47,366 nt of DNA. Source: an uncultured Clostridia bacterium. Lineage in GTDB: Bacteria > Bacillota > Clostridia > Christensenellales > Pumilibacteraceae. The notes below the pieces were generated by a model. The model was given only the letters and a program-made list of their open reading frames with translations, did not search any database and was not told where the DNA came from. Made by a program: the position numbers and the translations under genes. This document shows, one piece after another, positions 26,201 through 32,871 of this stretch (positions within the stretch are counted from its first letter, which is position 1; every line of letters starts with the position of its first letter). The stretch spans positions 1-47,366 of the forward strand of contig CAMUAL010000010.1 in NCBI GenBank assembly GCA_947086925.1. The letters run 5' to 3'.

Positions 26201-29193
26201 TTGCCAAGTTTACGATTACTTCGAATGAAGTAAACGGAGTAGACGTATTCAGCGGCAGCGGACTTGCATTCGATAAATCGTTGGTTACAACGCCTTCCGA
26301 TTCGCTATACTTCCATTATCAGGTAGTAAATCAATATATAAGCGATATTTCGTTCTCGGCTAACGGCACCGAAATGTACCTTACTCCCGCAAAAGCCACA
26401 AGCGCGGCAAGGCTTATTTCGGGCTCGCAGGATACAGGTTTCAGATTGGGCGTTAAGGTTGAAAAGTACGTTTCGCGTGACGGAAGCAACGTAGGCTACT
26501 ATCCCGACAAAAACGAAGCTACTCCTCCCGCATATTCGTCGGAAGTTATCACTAAGGTTTCGGTTAGCAACTCGGCTCCCGAGGCTGTTGGTAACAAAGA
26601 CGAAAACATGGGCGAGCATATCAATTCGTCGAAAGAAAACGCCGACGCTAACCGCGCTTATCTTTCTATGATCGGCGTACGCGGCGATTACTGGATTTAC
26701 TATCTGTATAACTTTGCCGAACCCGACATTGCGCTGTTTACCGACCCCGACGGCGACACAATCGACTTAGTCGACGAGGAGCTTGTGGGCTTGTATACTT
26801 ACGAGCTTGACGATAACGGCAGAGCGACCCGTGTAGACCACTTTGCCGACGGCAGTGCTTACGAGTCTGCAAAAGACGCATACACTTTAACAAAGGAAAC
26901 TCAGAACGTAGTTTATCCTTACGGCAGTGCTACGAGCACGGACGCGTATCCGGCAATACGTGTTACTGTTCAGCATAAGGTGGTTATCCCCGGAATTACG
27001 GGCAGAACGGTTTATCTCGAAATCCGTGTTCGCGGCAAAGACCCGTACACATCGAAGTATGCCGAAACCATGCTTACTCTTGCCATAGATAACTCTGCAC
27101 CCATGTTTAAAGCGCAGTCTGCCGATGACGAAATCGGAAACGAGGGCGTAATCGACGGCAAGTATAACGATTCTACGCTCGGAACTTCGTACGAGCATAC
27201 CGTAGGTTCTCCCGATGCTTCGCTTACTCTTACTTTGAACAAAGACAACGGAGCTAACATCATGTCGACCGACGGCGAGCTAAGAATCCCGCTTATGGAC
27301 CTTATAGGCGATATCGACTACGACTCGACTTCGGGCAATAACGAATTGTTCTCTTACGTAAGCACCGGATTGAATAACGTAGCCGACCTTGCGCTTATTA
27401 ACGGCGATTCTTCTAAGGTGCTGTGGATTTCGGGCGGAACGTACGGCGTTGTAAGCGACAGCAGCGACGCTTCGTCAAGACGCTTTACGGTTCAACTTCT
27501 CAGAGATAACAATCTTACGCTTGTTGTCAAAATCAATTCGTACGAACGCGGCGAGCGTGAAAGCTTTGTATTTAAAGTGCGCGACCGCGACGGCGAAGAA
27601 ACGGGTACTTTAACGGTTACGTTGATAATAGGCAACTCCGCTCCTATCGATAAAACCCACTTTCCCGACGGCGACCCCGACAAAGCTAATCCCAACATTA
27701 TTCTTGCGGGCGGCAAAACGGGAACCAACAGCAACGGCACGTTCGATTCGCACACGTATTCGATTCTCGATTACGTTACCGATAACAACCCCGATGATAA
27801 AAAAGCCTTCGATACCGAGCCTTCGGTTGCGGCAAATTACCTTCGTATTATAAGCATAACCCCCGGTTCCGTGTATCTCGACGACGGCACGCTTTATGTG
27901 CCCGATAGCAGCGGTAAAGGAGGTGAAGGCGACGACAGCGCTACGGAAGCTAACCTTGTTCAGATTTCCACCGACAACACTCAGAAGTTCTCGATTACGC
28001 CTATTGCGGGCATGTACGGCACTCAGACGCTTACATTCCGTATTTCCGACGGCGGCAATAGGTATTCGAGCGATACCGAGTATATTTCGATAAATATCAT
28101 GATTCAGATTACCAAGAATCCCGACGATATGGATATTTACGACTTCTCGGTTCATTGGAGACGCACCAAAGAGTTTACCGCAAAAGACTTGTTCGATAAT
28201 CCCGAAACCGTTTCGGTAGACGAGAGCAGCGGCTTGTTAATCAAAAAGGTTGAGCTTATAGGTAATTCTCCTTATGTTTCGATGGTTGCCGATAACGCCA
28301 ACTACAAGTTCTCTGTCGAAGCTCTTACCAAAAACGGCGGTGCGGCTATTCCGGCTCGCGTTACCGTTGTGGTAGGCAACGAAATTACCGACAGCGCAAC
28401 CGAGTATGTAGAGGAATTTAACATCTTTATACTCGATAACCTTAAACCGTATTTCAGAACCGACCCCAACAGCGGCGAATCTTACGGTGATATTACTACT
28501 CTGTTCTATAAGGGCGACATAGACGACGACGGCATTTGCGAAGTTCCGGTTACGTTCTTCTTCGACGACGCCGAGGACCATGACGAAATCAGACTTGTTT
28601 CGGCATCGAGCATTAAGTCTACGATTATCGGCGTAAGTGTCGACGCATCGCGCAACGTGTTTGTATTCCAGTTCAAGAGTCAGGGCGACACCACCATTAA
28701 GTGTCAGGTGCGTGACGCGGTTGCCACTTACGACTATACGTTTAAAGTAGGTAATGCCGATTTGCCCGCTCCCAACTTCTTTATAGGCATTATTTCGCGC
28801 ATGCAGGAAAATCCGTTAATATTCATTATAATCGGTGCAGGCATACTCTTATTCCTTCTGATACTGATTTTGATTATTGCGGCTGTTCGCAAAAAGAAGA
28901 AGATGCGTGCCGAAATCGAAGCTCTGTTGGTTTCCGAAATGGAACTCGAAGAACAGATGCTCAAACTTGCCGCAGGCTCCACGTCTTATATGAACAACGC
29001 ATACGGATATTTGCCTCCTACGCCAGGTGCGGCGGCTCAGCCCGGTTTGATGCTCGGAAGCGGAACGGGTGCGCCTGCTACGGGTACGGGTGCAATAGGT
29101 CTTAACCCCGGCGGTCAGCAGAATCCCGCGCCTCAAAACAATAATGCTCAGTTGCCTCCCGCGGACACGGGTTTCAACGACGACGACTTATAA
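17227..29193 (+). CDS. Giant surface protein with glycine-rich domain, about eleven cadherin/Ig-like segments and a C-terminal membrane anchor
   Basis: About 3988 residues from the ATG at 17227, which follows AGAGGA by 10 nt (a TTG at 17218 is too close to that site). A signal peptide follows RR, MPLLLTIMIAALLAVSGIGILGINTAVANA. Residues about 75-350 are a glycine-rich domain with the WGAQGG and VVVGGAGG hallmarks of the Gly_rich (ALK-like) family. The rest is built of beta-rich segments separated by variants of V-x-N-S-A-P, near nucleotides 19233, 21064, 21571, 23322, 24181, 24747, 25381, 26564, 27085, 27628 and 28431; DPDGD-like calcium-type turns occur. Near residue 3865 a single membrane helix (FIIIGAGILLFLLILILIIA) is followed by RKKKK and a Pro/Gly/Asn-rich cytoplasmic tail. 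No enzyme domain or sortase signal is visible. Adhesion or cell-cell contact is inference. Confidence 0.85.
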   Translation: MVEKAKRRTMPLLLTIMIAALLAVSGIGILGINTAVANATTVPSVSNETDGMEEEVEGSAAYTSPSGTNNKNQKYWNFAYTGRVQSLTGLPIGNYKLEVWGAQGGDQPSGSGGYIQAGRGGYSVGVYNNTTASATLYVVVGGAGGRITTSSAPSGGGYNGGGSCKSANGTTGGGATHIATATGLLSALSSNKSEVKIVAGGGGGGGWDTSNQLLGYAGGATGGAGGRNGGWSNYCIAYGGSQTRGGTYDMGSSGVGGYGVPTEGSFGQGGSGRGWSSAGAGGGGGYYGGSGCNINGGGGGSGYIGGVTSNTTLGVTANTISGNAAMPITTINSTTTEVGHSGNGYARITQLNAPITQSSIPTIALNRTTTKTITIANLNLTDTDTNEVPIFKRNGIYMSASTTGALANSISGNNYWISYKISNINNASATQITNVKALRYWSGTKRFYVNITDRNTSTGALPGADVWASFYATCDQGSVTPVATSAGANAARKYGLSTVTTPATANNANAIYNPLGANRRTVYLRDPVANTPVSISASQLYTYAAGSAGSGNEALLLSSAVTYGTNRYNKDSGTASAIAGSPANSSQYTNVTFGGATSGTYYNGSGTSSVTAGYTSLSISAKTGVASGPYYYVMTVKVQLIDLKSNVVETVSGATASTASYDIDIVYRVDNTRPVLKNPPPNVLLAPGQTSSLPISSICTDPDGNNLTISDVVVPSNEYVGVDQYGNVKTTAASPALAYYNVGAAASYTSTSDVVTKNAQGGSATGFPASAIYKMSASGANSSFTSSQAQGTVDSAYAGYYVNTANNTLYLVGNKASRDLYPSGRASKLGHFYILVRITDSGNPNDAGIWYPVAITVSSASPVAAGYPSVNGNAGEEFYFTPLGVLNSDGATYYGVGTYKENENEVGGTTYSDAIAKNGIGTSGSNKKAVLPFVYDPDNYVYTNDESRWATSYGGVNFDSLVNGNDATYHQRSMAFITPNSLSAANNTLFASYNTQSSASPGIDMGFKEFYTVKTVELYASTSILRGLTSDQVAYLVTNGFISIDNTTNSSHSLVRYKGIKVTLNRHTMSRYVSFYVDVTDTDKSTSRIRIAVNVQNTPMSASSVRSNLAESKKNFNTNVYATTRNGSAFEYTLKVGDVVNITPYDLFYDSDTFAVNNGKVQNIAAADYNTYVGAAGHSDMLAGINKTIPVYASATADGAVSQTNLSLEKFRISNTTPQIFGGDNYAKRTHVPEGNGVAEHFKIEGLQRTPVSGYVSFNYVISTTAGDAYTVEIRIIVANSLPQIRPEILLENDNPDKDLLPFRLTASTDLTYVNSSEAEKDTGNGYYQIDTNSYNIREFTLNDLFIDYDGDAIMFYNAAAGIKVGTHDVYGNFIPFDDSNYGNVRNVYLNAYVGVGTNIRLGKSNCLILQGLSSTQGLPGGLWIQFDIIDNAVGSTTPVTMEFQVEVYNSAPKYADLSSGTNSLTNQAFKPDGVTPDTDNPKYLWQEESETTGVIVAKALTATTNADLTVHLPNAENNAAATVVNKPVYIASGKEAMEAYKETVNAALVKLSVNSTYNYSDSQVRYIAADVDNGQGLALWGGAYYGAGSTNLTPGFHLVDSLTNYSFDRESNAAVVVTPMYGSETKQYYVDNSVVQIVSFKEDGGKLVMTTDPNEANASTNWVIAFNFTTLPDAFDVRIRLRDSNNPVALPVDGSAANQIEYGTQGGFTYFKSANDAIYQPNAYSGKRTIATDSTGKLGFVPNAVVSNLYNGDGVFGVTISKRPQGLYNNFTKWSGSVTLHDEVYNNVWALEGDGGNYITYDSIQSGFDQNDNYGVFQYTGIDVPTGANGVSVPISYFAWPAEIASSSERGTAQKVFAWYDIPLFPKKAGTSGSVAVQNSEFDAISLSDGYTTWSGANLNKNPYVTFRSIYDNPTAVNNNNNEFNAYFNKTKVQSGNYLYAQQRFAITTDSSNNVSVSALPVLDTGSLKDSCFFEDTYGLNITKRAMRSVGELTLTLRFATWQFSSGAYSKVVNSQTNEYDVITVTVPLTVANTALTMIDNSIDVNTNTSKSGENVVLTTNHGKDSQSISDALFIRSNPTDDQWVESSGLYNPQGYEYRENMYFLSSSIMGAYSITEPNLGQDNYKQTLADFRMSEDELNTIKAFAASTNPDANRLQRLLDYFGMNNADSLKSAGLSDDDVRKYLNMGFAERIACLQIKDGEVKLPEMGADDHLYVNPYYSNYFTVSPSATDSTQIAIIPNRITTFDYSAYNDRAAIEAAAAERNLKVLFAASSGTAVSKIYYPLQLIVYDRLSVGYAGNTTTFENSSFDVVTINVCVENSAPSLTNMFTTSIRPTTDATALYGRTVSLSKDSSIYYSFTDLINDGNMITENYNYLTKAQVEAKGGIAKDTGDYLKQITNSSGKPLDITGKAEGEAGYSATKPLLVGIEFMTLVDASGKTIGTNEYTGSGSRGAVECEPSSTGIRIYVRNRAQNLNGLDNAAAYIKLTFTDRFDKTVSCYIAVKISNAAPELTSNAIAVREITMKTGQYFTLYTTEYSQLIQGAGVSETVGESSGSSYNGKYFTQTNDGSDSNSKNLGTLGNRNRVSWTLQDGVANNSHYQGLPNIKIGQDAYTAGNDAADSSNNLGYMAVATDDAAWTLRIPRSNGYTSSVSSSIISITELNMVSYEGSSIMGCTALMFEAKGATTGATITVTVFDGVNDGLNSDVQSVTYTFKIIVESTKPIGIDNQAVSEGHAFASNVRAQNPQHPEMADRISIDNGSSDKTYIYNLRMYAGESIKLLTSDFAYDIDSGDTAIMYLLPRSGDNPFTIKDKSTGGTATNTLNSTYIRLTHNNNNSAQTSKSIAFTVTALNFQNGENDDKLYSEIEFYICDPHSSNISDAILITLRVYIYPSEVKANADTKVRTIEVNGVTSEDAIKTVKLVTSTDAEGGLFVDNDAYLDNTRYSVTVYSLAHYKTEGGSFVMGDDGKPVIESYTENEFNGLGDKSEFIIAKFTITSNEVNGVDVFSGSGLAFDKSLVTTPSDSLYFHYQVVNQYISDISFSANGTEMYLTPAKATSAARLISGSQDTGFRLGVKVEKYVSRDGSNVGYYPDKNEATPPAYSSEVITKVSVSNSAPEAVGNKDENMGEHINSSKENADANRAYLSMIGVRGDYWIYYLYNFAEPDIALFTDPDGDTIDLVDEELVGLYTYELDDNGRATRVDHFADGSAYESAKDAYTLTKETQNVVYPYGSATSTDAYPAIRVTVQHKVVIPGITGRTVYLEIRVRGKDPYTSKYAETMLTLAIDNSAPMFKAQSADDEIGNEGVIDGKYNDSTLGTSYEHTVGSPDASLTLTLNKDNGANIMSTDGELRIPLMDLIGDIDYDSTSGNNELFSYVSTGLNNVADLALINGDSSKVLWISGGTYGVVSDSSDASSRRFTVQLLRDNNLTLVVKINSYERGERESFVFKVRDRDGEETGTLTVTLIIGNSAPIDKTHFPDGDPDKANPNIILAGGKTGTNSNGTFDSHTYSILDYVTDNNPDDKKAFDTEPSVAANYLRIISITPGSVYLDDGTLYVPDSSGKGGEGDDSATEANLVQISTDNTQKFSITPIAGMYGTQTLTFRISDGGNRYSSDTEYISINIMIQITKNPDDMDIYDFSVHWRRTKEFTAKDLFDNPETVSVDESSGLLIKKVELIGNSPYVSMVADNANYKFSVEALTKNGGAAIPARVTVVVGNEITDSATEYVEEFNIFILDNLKPYFRTDPNSGESYGDITTLFYKGDIDDDGICEVPVTFFFDDAEDHDEIRLVSASSIKSTIIGVSVDASRNVFVFQFKSQGDTTIKCQVRDAVATYDYTFKVGNADLPAPNFFIGIISRMQENPLIFIIIGAGILLFLLILILIIAAVRKKKKMRAEIEALLVSEMELEEQMLKLAAGSTSYMNNAYGYLPPTPGAAAQPGLMLGSGTGAPATGTGAIGLNPGGQQNPAPQNNNAQLPPADTGFNDDDL

Positions 29194-29215
29194 TCGTAAT
29201 ATGTAATTAAACAAG

Positions 29216-29247
29216 AAAAGAGAAACCATAGTCGGTTTCTCTTTTTT
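29216..29247 (+). terminator. Terminator of the giant surface protein gene
   Basis: AAAAGAGAAACC and GGTTTCTCTTTT flank a 6-nt loop, followed by T's. It lies 23 nt past the stop codon. Confidence 0.9.
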
Positions 29248-29419
29248 GTTGCGGCAGATTACATTTTAATGCTGTGCCGAAATATATTCGGGCGAGGGAT
29301 AAAACAGGCAATTATAAGCAAATACTATTTATACATAAGAGCGAGCGTAGTTTTCGGAGTTACCGTGCGTGCAGTCTTTTAATGGCGGTTCTTGTGTTAA
29401 TAACCAAAGAGGTGTATTT

Positions 29420-30397
29420 GTGAACGCAGTTATATTGGCAGGTGGATTCGGAAGTCGTTTAAAGCCGCTTACGGATAACTTACCGAAACCCATGTTACCG
29501 CTTGCGAATGTTCCCATGCTCGATTATGTGGTATCGCATTTATATTCGAGCGGAATTAAACATGCCGTGCTTACGCTCGGTTACCGTCCCGAATGTATAA
29601 GCGAGTGGGCAAAAGGCTATTCGGGAATCAAAGTCGATTGCATTACCGAAGATATTCCGCTCGGTACGGCAGGTGGAGTGCGTGCGGCTTGCGATTTGCT
29701 CGACGAGCATTTTATCGTGGTAAGCGGAGACGCGCTTGAAAACGTGGATTATGAGTCCATGCTGAGCTGCCATATAAAGAGCGGCAAACTCATTACTATT
29801 GCGGTAACCGCGGTAGACGACCCTCGGCAATTCGGAGTTGTTGAGTACGACGATTGCGGCACCGTAACTTCGTTTATCGAAAAGCCGAAAGAGTTTACCG
29901 ACAACTGTGTTGTAAATTGCGGAATATATATAATCAGCCGAGCCGCACTTAAATTTATTCCGCACGGAGTTAAATTCGATTTTGCACGCGATTTGTTTCC
30001 GGTGCTTACGGACGCAAAGCAGATAAATGTGTACAGACACAACGGCTATTGGTCGGATATAGGTTCGCCGATTTCGTATTACAAGGCAAACTTCGCCATG
30101 GCGGAGGGCGGATTTTATCCGCTTATTCACAATAGATTCGGCACGATTTCGCAGAAAATACGAGGCAATGTTATTGCGTGCTCGGCTCTTAAAGCGGGCA
30201 GATGTTTTAACAGCATAGTGGGTGACTCCGCCGCCGTGGCGTCGGACGCAAACATAGAAGATTGCATTGTTTTGCCGCACACCACCGTACGCGGCTATCA
30301 TTACCGTGAAATAATAGTCGACGGATATTGTATGCCTATTGCGTCGGTTGGCGATAACTTGCACGATTCTACACAAATTTATAAAAATTTTTCTTAA
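29420..30397 (+). CDS. Sugar-1-phosphate nucleotidyltransferase
   Basis: Makes NDP-sugars from NTP and sugar 1-phosphate for envelope polysaccharides. The GTG at 29420 is chosen because AGAGG precedes it and the protein then starts MNAVILAGGFGSRLKPLT (325 residues). An upstream ATG at 29369 would add 17 unrelated residues. The nucleotide-binding loop (7-18), PKPMLP and VVSGDALENVD are present. Residues 230-325 look like a shortened left-handed-helix tail (GNVIACSALKAGRCFNSIVGDSAAV). It resembles mannose-1-phosphate guanylyl- or glucose-1-phosphate thymidylyltransferases; the sugar cannot be assigned. Confidence 0.88.
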   Translation: MNAVILAGGFGSRLKPLTDNLPKPMLPLANVPMLDYVVSHLYSSGIKHAVLTLGYRPECISEWAKGYSGIKVDCITEDIPLGTAGGVRAACDLLDEHFIVVSGDALENVDYESMLSCHIKSGKLITIAVTAVDDPRQFGVVEYDDCGTVTSFIEKPKEFTDNCVVNCGIYIISRAALKFIPHGVKFDFARDLFPVLTDAKQINVYRHNGYWSDIGSPISYYKANFAMAEGGFYPLIHNRFGTISQKIRGNVIACSALKAGRCFNSIVGDSAAVASDANIEDCIVLPHTTVRGYHYREIIVDGYCMPIASVGDNLHDSTQIYKNFS

Positions 30398-30413
30398 AAC
30401 CGCTCGTTTTACC

Positions 30414-30442
30414 TTGCTAAAAGTTGTCTTTTACTATATAAT
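30414..30442 (+). promoter_or_regulatory. Promoter of the RNase J operon
   Basis: TTGCTA (30414-30419), 17-bp spacer, TATAAT (30437-30442), about 50 nt before the TTG start. Confidence 0.65.
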
Positions 30443-30494
30443 AGAAACGGAACAATAAATTGAGTAATTTTTTCTATTATCGCAGGAGGATAAC

Positions 30495-32174
30495 TTGCAA
30501 AAATCTAATAACGGTAAAGAACCCACGCTCAAGGTAGCATTCCTTGGGGGTGTGGGTGAGATTGGTAAAAATATGACCGCGCTCGAATTCGGCGAGGATA
30601 TTATAATAGTCGATTGCGGCAGTGCGTTTCCAAACGGCGATATGCCGGGCGTGGACTTGGTTATACCCGATATAACTTATCTTACGGCAAACCGCGATAA
30701 AGTGCGCGGAATCGTTCTTACTCACGGTCACGAAGACCACATAGGCGGACTGCCTTATATATTAAAAGAACTTAACGTGCCCGTTTACGGCACGCGTCTT
30801 ACTCTTGCTTTGCTCGAATCCAAGTTCCGCGAGCACAGAATGGACAACATAAATCTTATTTCGGTAAAGCCGCAAAGCGTTATAGCTTTGGGTAAAAATT
30901 TCAAGGTGGAATTTGTGCGCGTGAGTCACTCGGTTGCGGGTTCGTGCGCGCTTGCAATCACCACGCCCATAGGAGTTGTTTTCCACACGGGCGATTTTAA
31001 GGTTGACTTTACCCCCATAGACGGAAATATGATAGATTTACAGCGCATAGCCGAGCTCGGGCAAAAGGGCGTTTTATTGTTGCTTGCCGAAAGCACCAAC
31101 GTAGAACGGAAAGGCTCGTCTATGAGCGAGGCTACCGTAGGCAATTCGCTCAACAATATTTTTGCCGAAAACGCCGACCGCAGAATTTTTATAGCGACTT
31201 TTGCCTCTAACATACACCGCTTACAGCAAATTATCGATTTAGCGGCAAAGTATAAGCGTAAAATCGCTTTTTCGGGCAGAAGCATGATTAACGTAGCCGA
31301 TTGCGCGGCAAAAATAGGCGAACTCAAATACAACAAAGACGAAGTTGTAGACATAGAGAAAATAAATAAAGTCGACGATAAAGACCTTGTTATTATCACA
31401 ACCGGCAGTCAGGGCGAGCCCATGAGCGCGCTTACGCGTATGGCAAGCGACGAATTTAACAAAGTGCGTCTCGGTTACAACGATACCGTTGTAATATCGG
31501 CGTCGCCCATTCCGGGAAACGAGCGCATGGTTTACAACGTAATAAACAATCTGTACCGTCACGGCGTTCGTGTTATTTATGAGCGTCTTGCCGAAGTGCA
31601 CGTTTCGGGTCACGCATGTCAAGACGAATTACAGCTGATACACTCGCTCATTAAACCGAAATACTTTATACCCGTGCACGGCGAGTACCGTCATCTTAAA
31701 AAGCATGCCGAGCTTGCCATGCGCATGGGCATGCCGTCGTCTAATATTATTTTGACCGATATAGGCAGTTGCGTTGCGGTAACCAAAAAGTCTATTAAAT
31801 TCGGTGACAACGTGCCTGCGGGTTACTTGCTTGTAGACGGTTTGGGAGTGGGCGACGTCGGAAGCGTAGTATTGCGCGACCGCAAACATTTGTCGGAGGA
31901 CGGTTTGTTTGTGGTTGTAGTCGGCGTCAATACCGTATCGGGCGAAGTTACTGCGGTTGAAATTACGTCGCGCGGCTTTGCTTATCAAAAAGAGGACGAT
32001 TTATTCGAAGAAGCAAAAGACATTGTTCGTAAGATTGCACAACAGTTCGATATAAAGGAAATTGCGGGTGATTACAACGTGTTTAAAAACGCCATAAGGA
32101 AAGAGCTTAAAAGCTATCTGTTCCGCAAAACCCGCCGCAATCCCATGATATTGTCGCTTATACTCGAAAACTGA
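30495..32174 (+). CDS. rnj: Ribonuclease J
   Basis: Metallo-beta-lactamase/beta-CASP ribonuclease with endo- and 5'-to-3' exonuclease activity in mRNA decay and rRNA maturation. The 559-residue protein has the zinc motif HGHEDH (77-82), further metal ligands in HSVAGSCA and FHTGDFK, the beta-CASP block around STNVERKG, and the C-terminal HVSGHA and PVHGEYRH motifs. It starts with TTG after GCAGGAGGATAAC, the only in-frame start with a strong site. It begins an operon with trmR and trhP, 7 nt apart from the next gene. Confidence 0.95.
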   Translation: MQKSNNGKEPTLKVAFLGGVGEIGKNMTALEFGEDIIIVDCGSAFPNGDMPGVDLVIPDITYLTANRDKVRGIVLTHGHEDHIGGLPYILKELNVPVYGTRLTLALLESKFREHRMDNINLISVKPQSVIALGKNFKVEFVRVSHSVAGSCALAITTPIGVVFHTGDFKVDFTPIDGNMIDLQRIAELGQKGVLLLLAESTNVERKGSSMSEATVGNSLNNIFAENADRRIFIATFASNIHRLQQIIDLAAKYKRKIAFSGRSMINVADCAAKIGELKYNKDEVVDIEKINKVDDKDLVIITTGSQGEPMSALTRMASDEFNKVRLGYNDTVVISASPIPGNERMVYNVINNLYRHGVRVIYERLAEVHVSGHACQDELQLIHSLIKPKYFIPVHGEYRHLKKHAELAMRMGMPSSNIILTDIGSCVAVTKKSIKFGDNVPAGYLLVDGLGVGDVGSVVLRDRKHLSEDGLFVVVVGVNTVSGEVTAVEITSRGFAYQKEDDLFEEAKDIVRKIAQQFDIKEIAGDYNVFKNAIRKELKSYLFRKTRRNPMILSLILEN

Positions 32175-32181
32175 GCCTAAA

Positions 32182-32871
32182 ATGCCGTTTAAAACACCGG
32201 GAAAAACAAGCGAATATATACGTGAGCTTTTAAAACTTACTCCATGCGACGAAATCGAGCAAAAGTTAATCGATTACGCCGACCGTAATATTATAGCCGT
32301 ACTTCTGCCCGAAACTGCGGCTTTTTTACGTCAGGCGGTAATTTTAAGTAAACCTTTACGCATTTTGGAGATAGGAACGGCAATAGGATACAGCGGAATA
32401 CTTATGCTTAATTCGGCACCGCCCTCGGCTAAGCTTTTTACCGTAGAGATGGACGAAAGCCGCGTGCAAATCGCAAAAAGCTTTTTTAAAGAAGCGGGAT
32501 ATTCCGACCGCGCGGTTTTTTATCTCGGCGATTCAACCGAGATTGTGCCGAACTTAAAGGGAGAATTCGACTTTATATTCTTAGACGGACCCAAGGCTCA
32601 GTACTGCGAGTATCTGCCTTTTTTAAGCAGGATATTATCGAACGGCGGCGTGCTGTTTTGCGATAACGTGCTGTATGAAGGCATGGTTTCGGGCGAGCGT
32701 GAAGTCAAAAATCATAAGGGCGGCTTAGTGAAAAAGCTCGACTTATTTTTACATAAACTCATGTCCGACCATTCGCTTGTAACAAGTATACTTCCCGTAG
32801 GCGACGGCGTGAGTCTGAGCATAAAAAAAATTGCCGCATGTGCAAACGACAAAAAGGGGCAAACGGTATGA
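32182..32871 (+). CDS. trmR: tRNA 5-hydroxyuridine methyltransferase-like O-methyltransferase
   Basis: Class I SAM-dependent methyltransferase of 229 residues, with motif I ILEIGTAIGYSGI (61-73), acidic EMDESR (89-94) and FIFLDGPKAQY (131-141). It belongs to the YrrM/O-methyltransferase type. In Bacillus subtilis the homologue TrmR methylates 5-hydroxyuridine at the wobble position of tRNAs to 5-methoxyuridine. The assignment rests on the next gene, a U32 peptidase-like TrhP that supplies the hydroxyuridine. Stop and next start overlap by 4 nt (ATGA). Confidence 0.85.
   Translation: MPFKTPGKTSEYIRELLKLTPCDEIEQKLIDYADRNIIAVLLPETAAFLRQAVILSKPLRILEIGTAIGYSGILMLNSAPPSAKLFTVEMDESRVQIAKSFFKEAGYSDRAVFYLGDSTEIVPNLKGEFDFIFLDGPKAQYCEYLPFLSRILSNGGVLFCDNVLYEGMVSGEREVKNHKGGLVKKLDLFLHKLMSDHSLVTSILPVGDGVSLSIKKIAACANDKKGQTV

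Noticed and set aside
29150..29193. Sortase signal at the end of the giant protein (LPPADTG)
   Set aside because: It is not LPXTG and lies after the membrane helix on the cytoplasmic side, with no following hydrophobic stretch.
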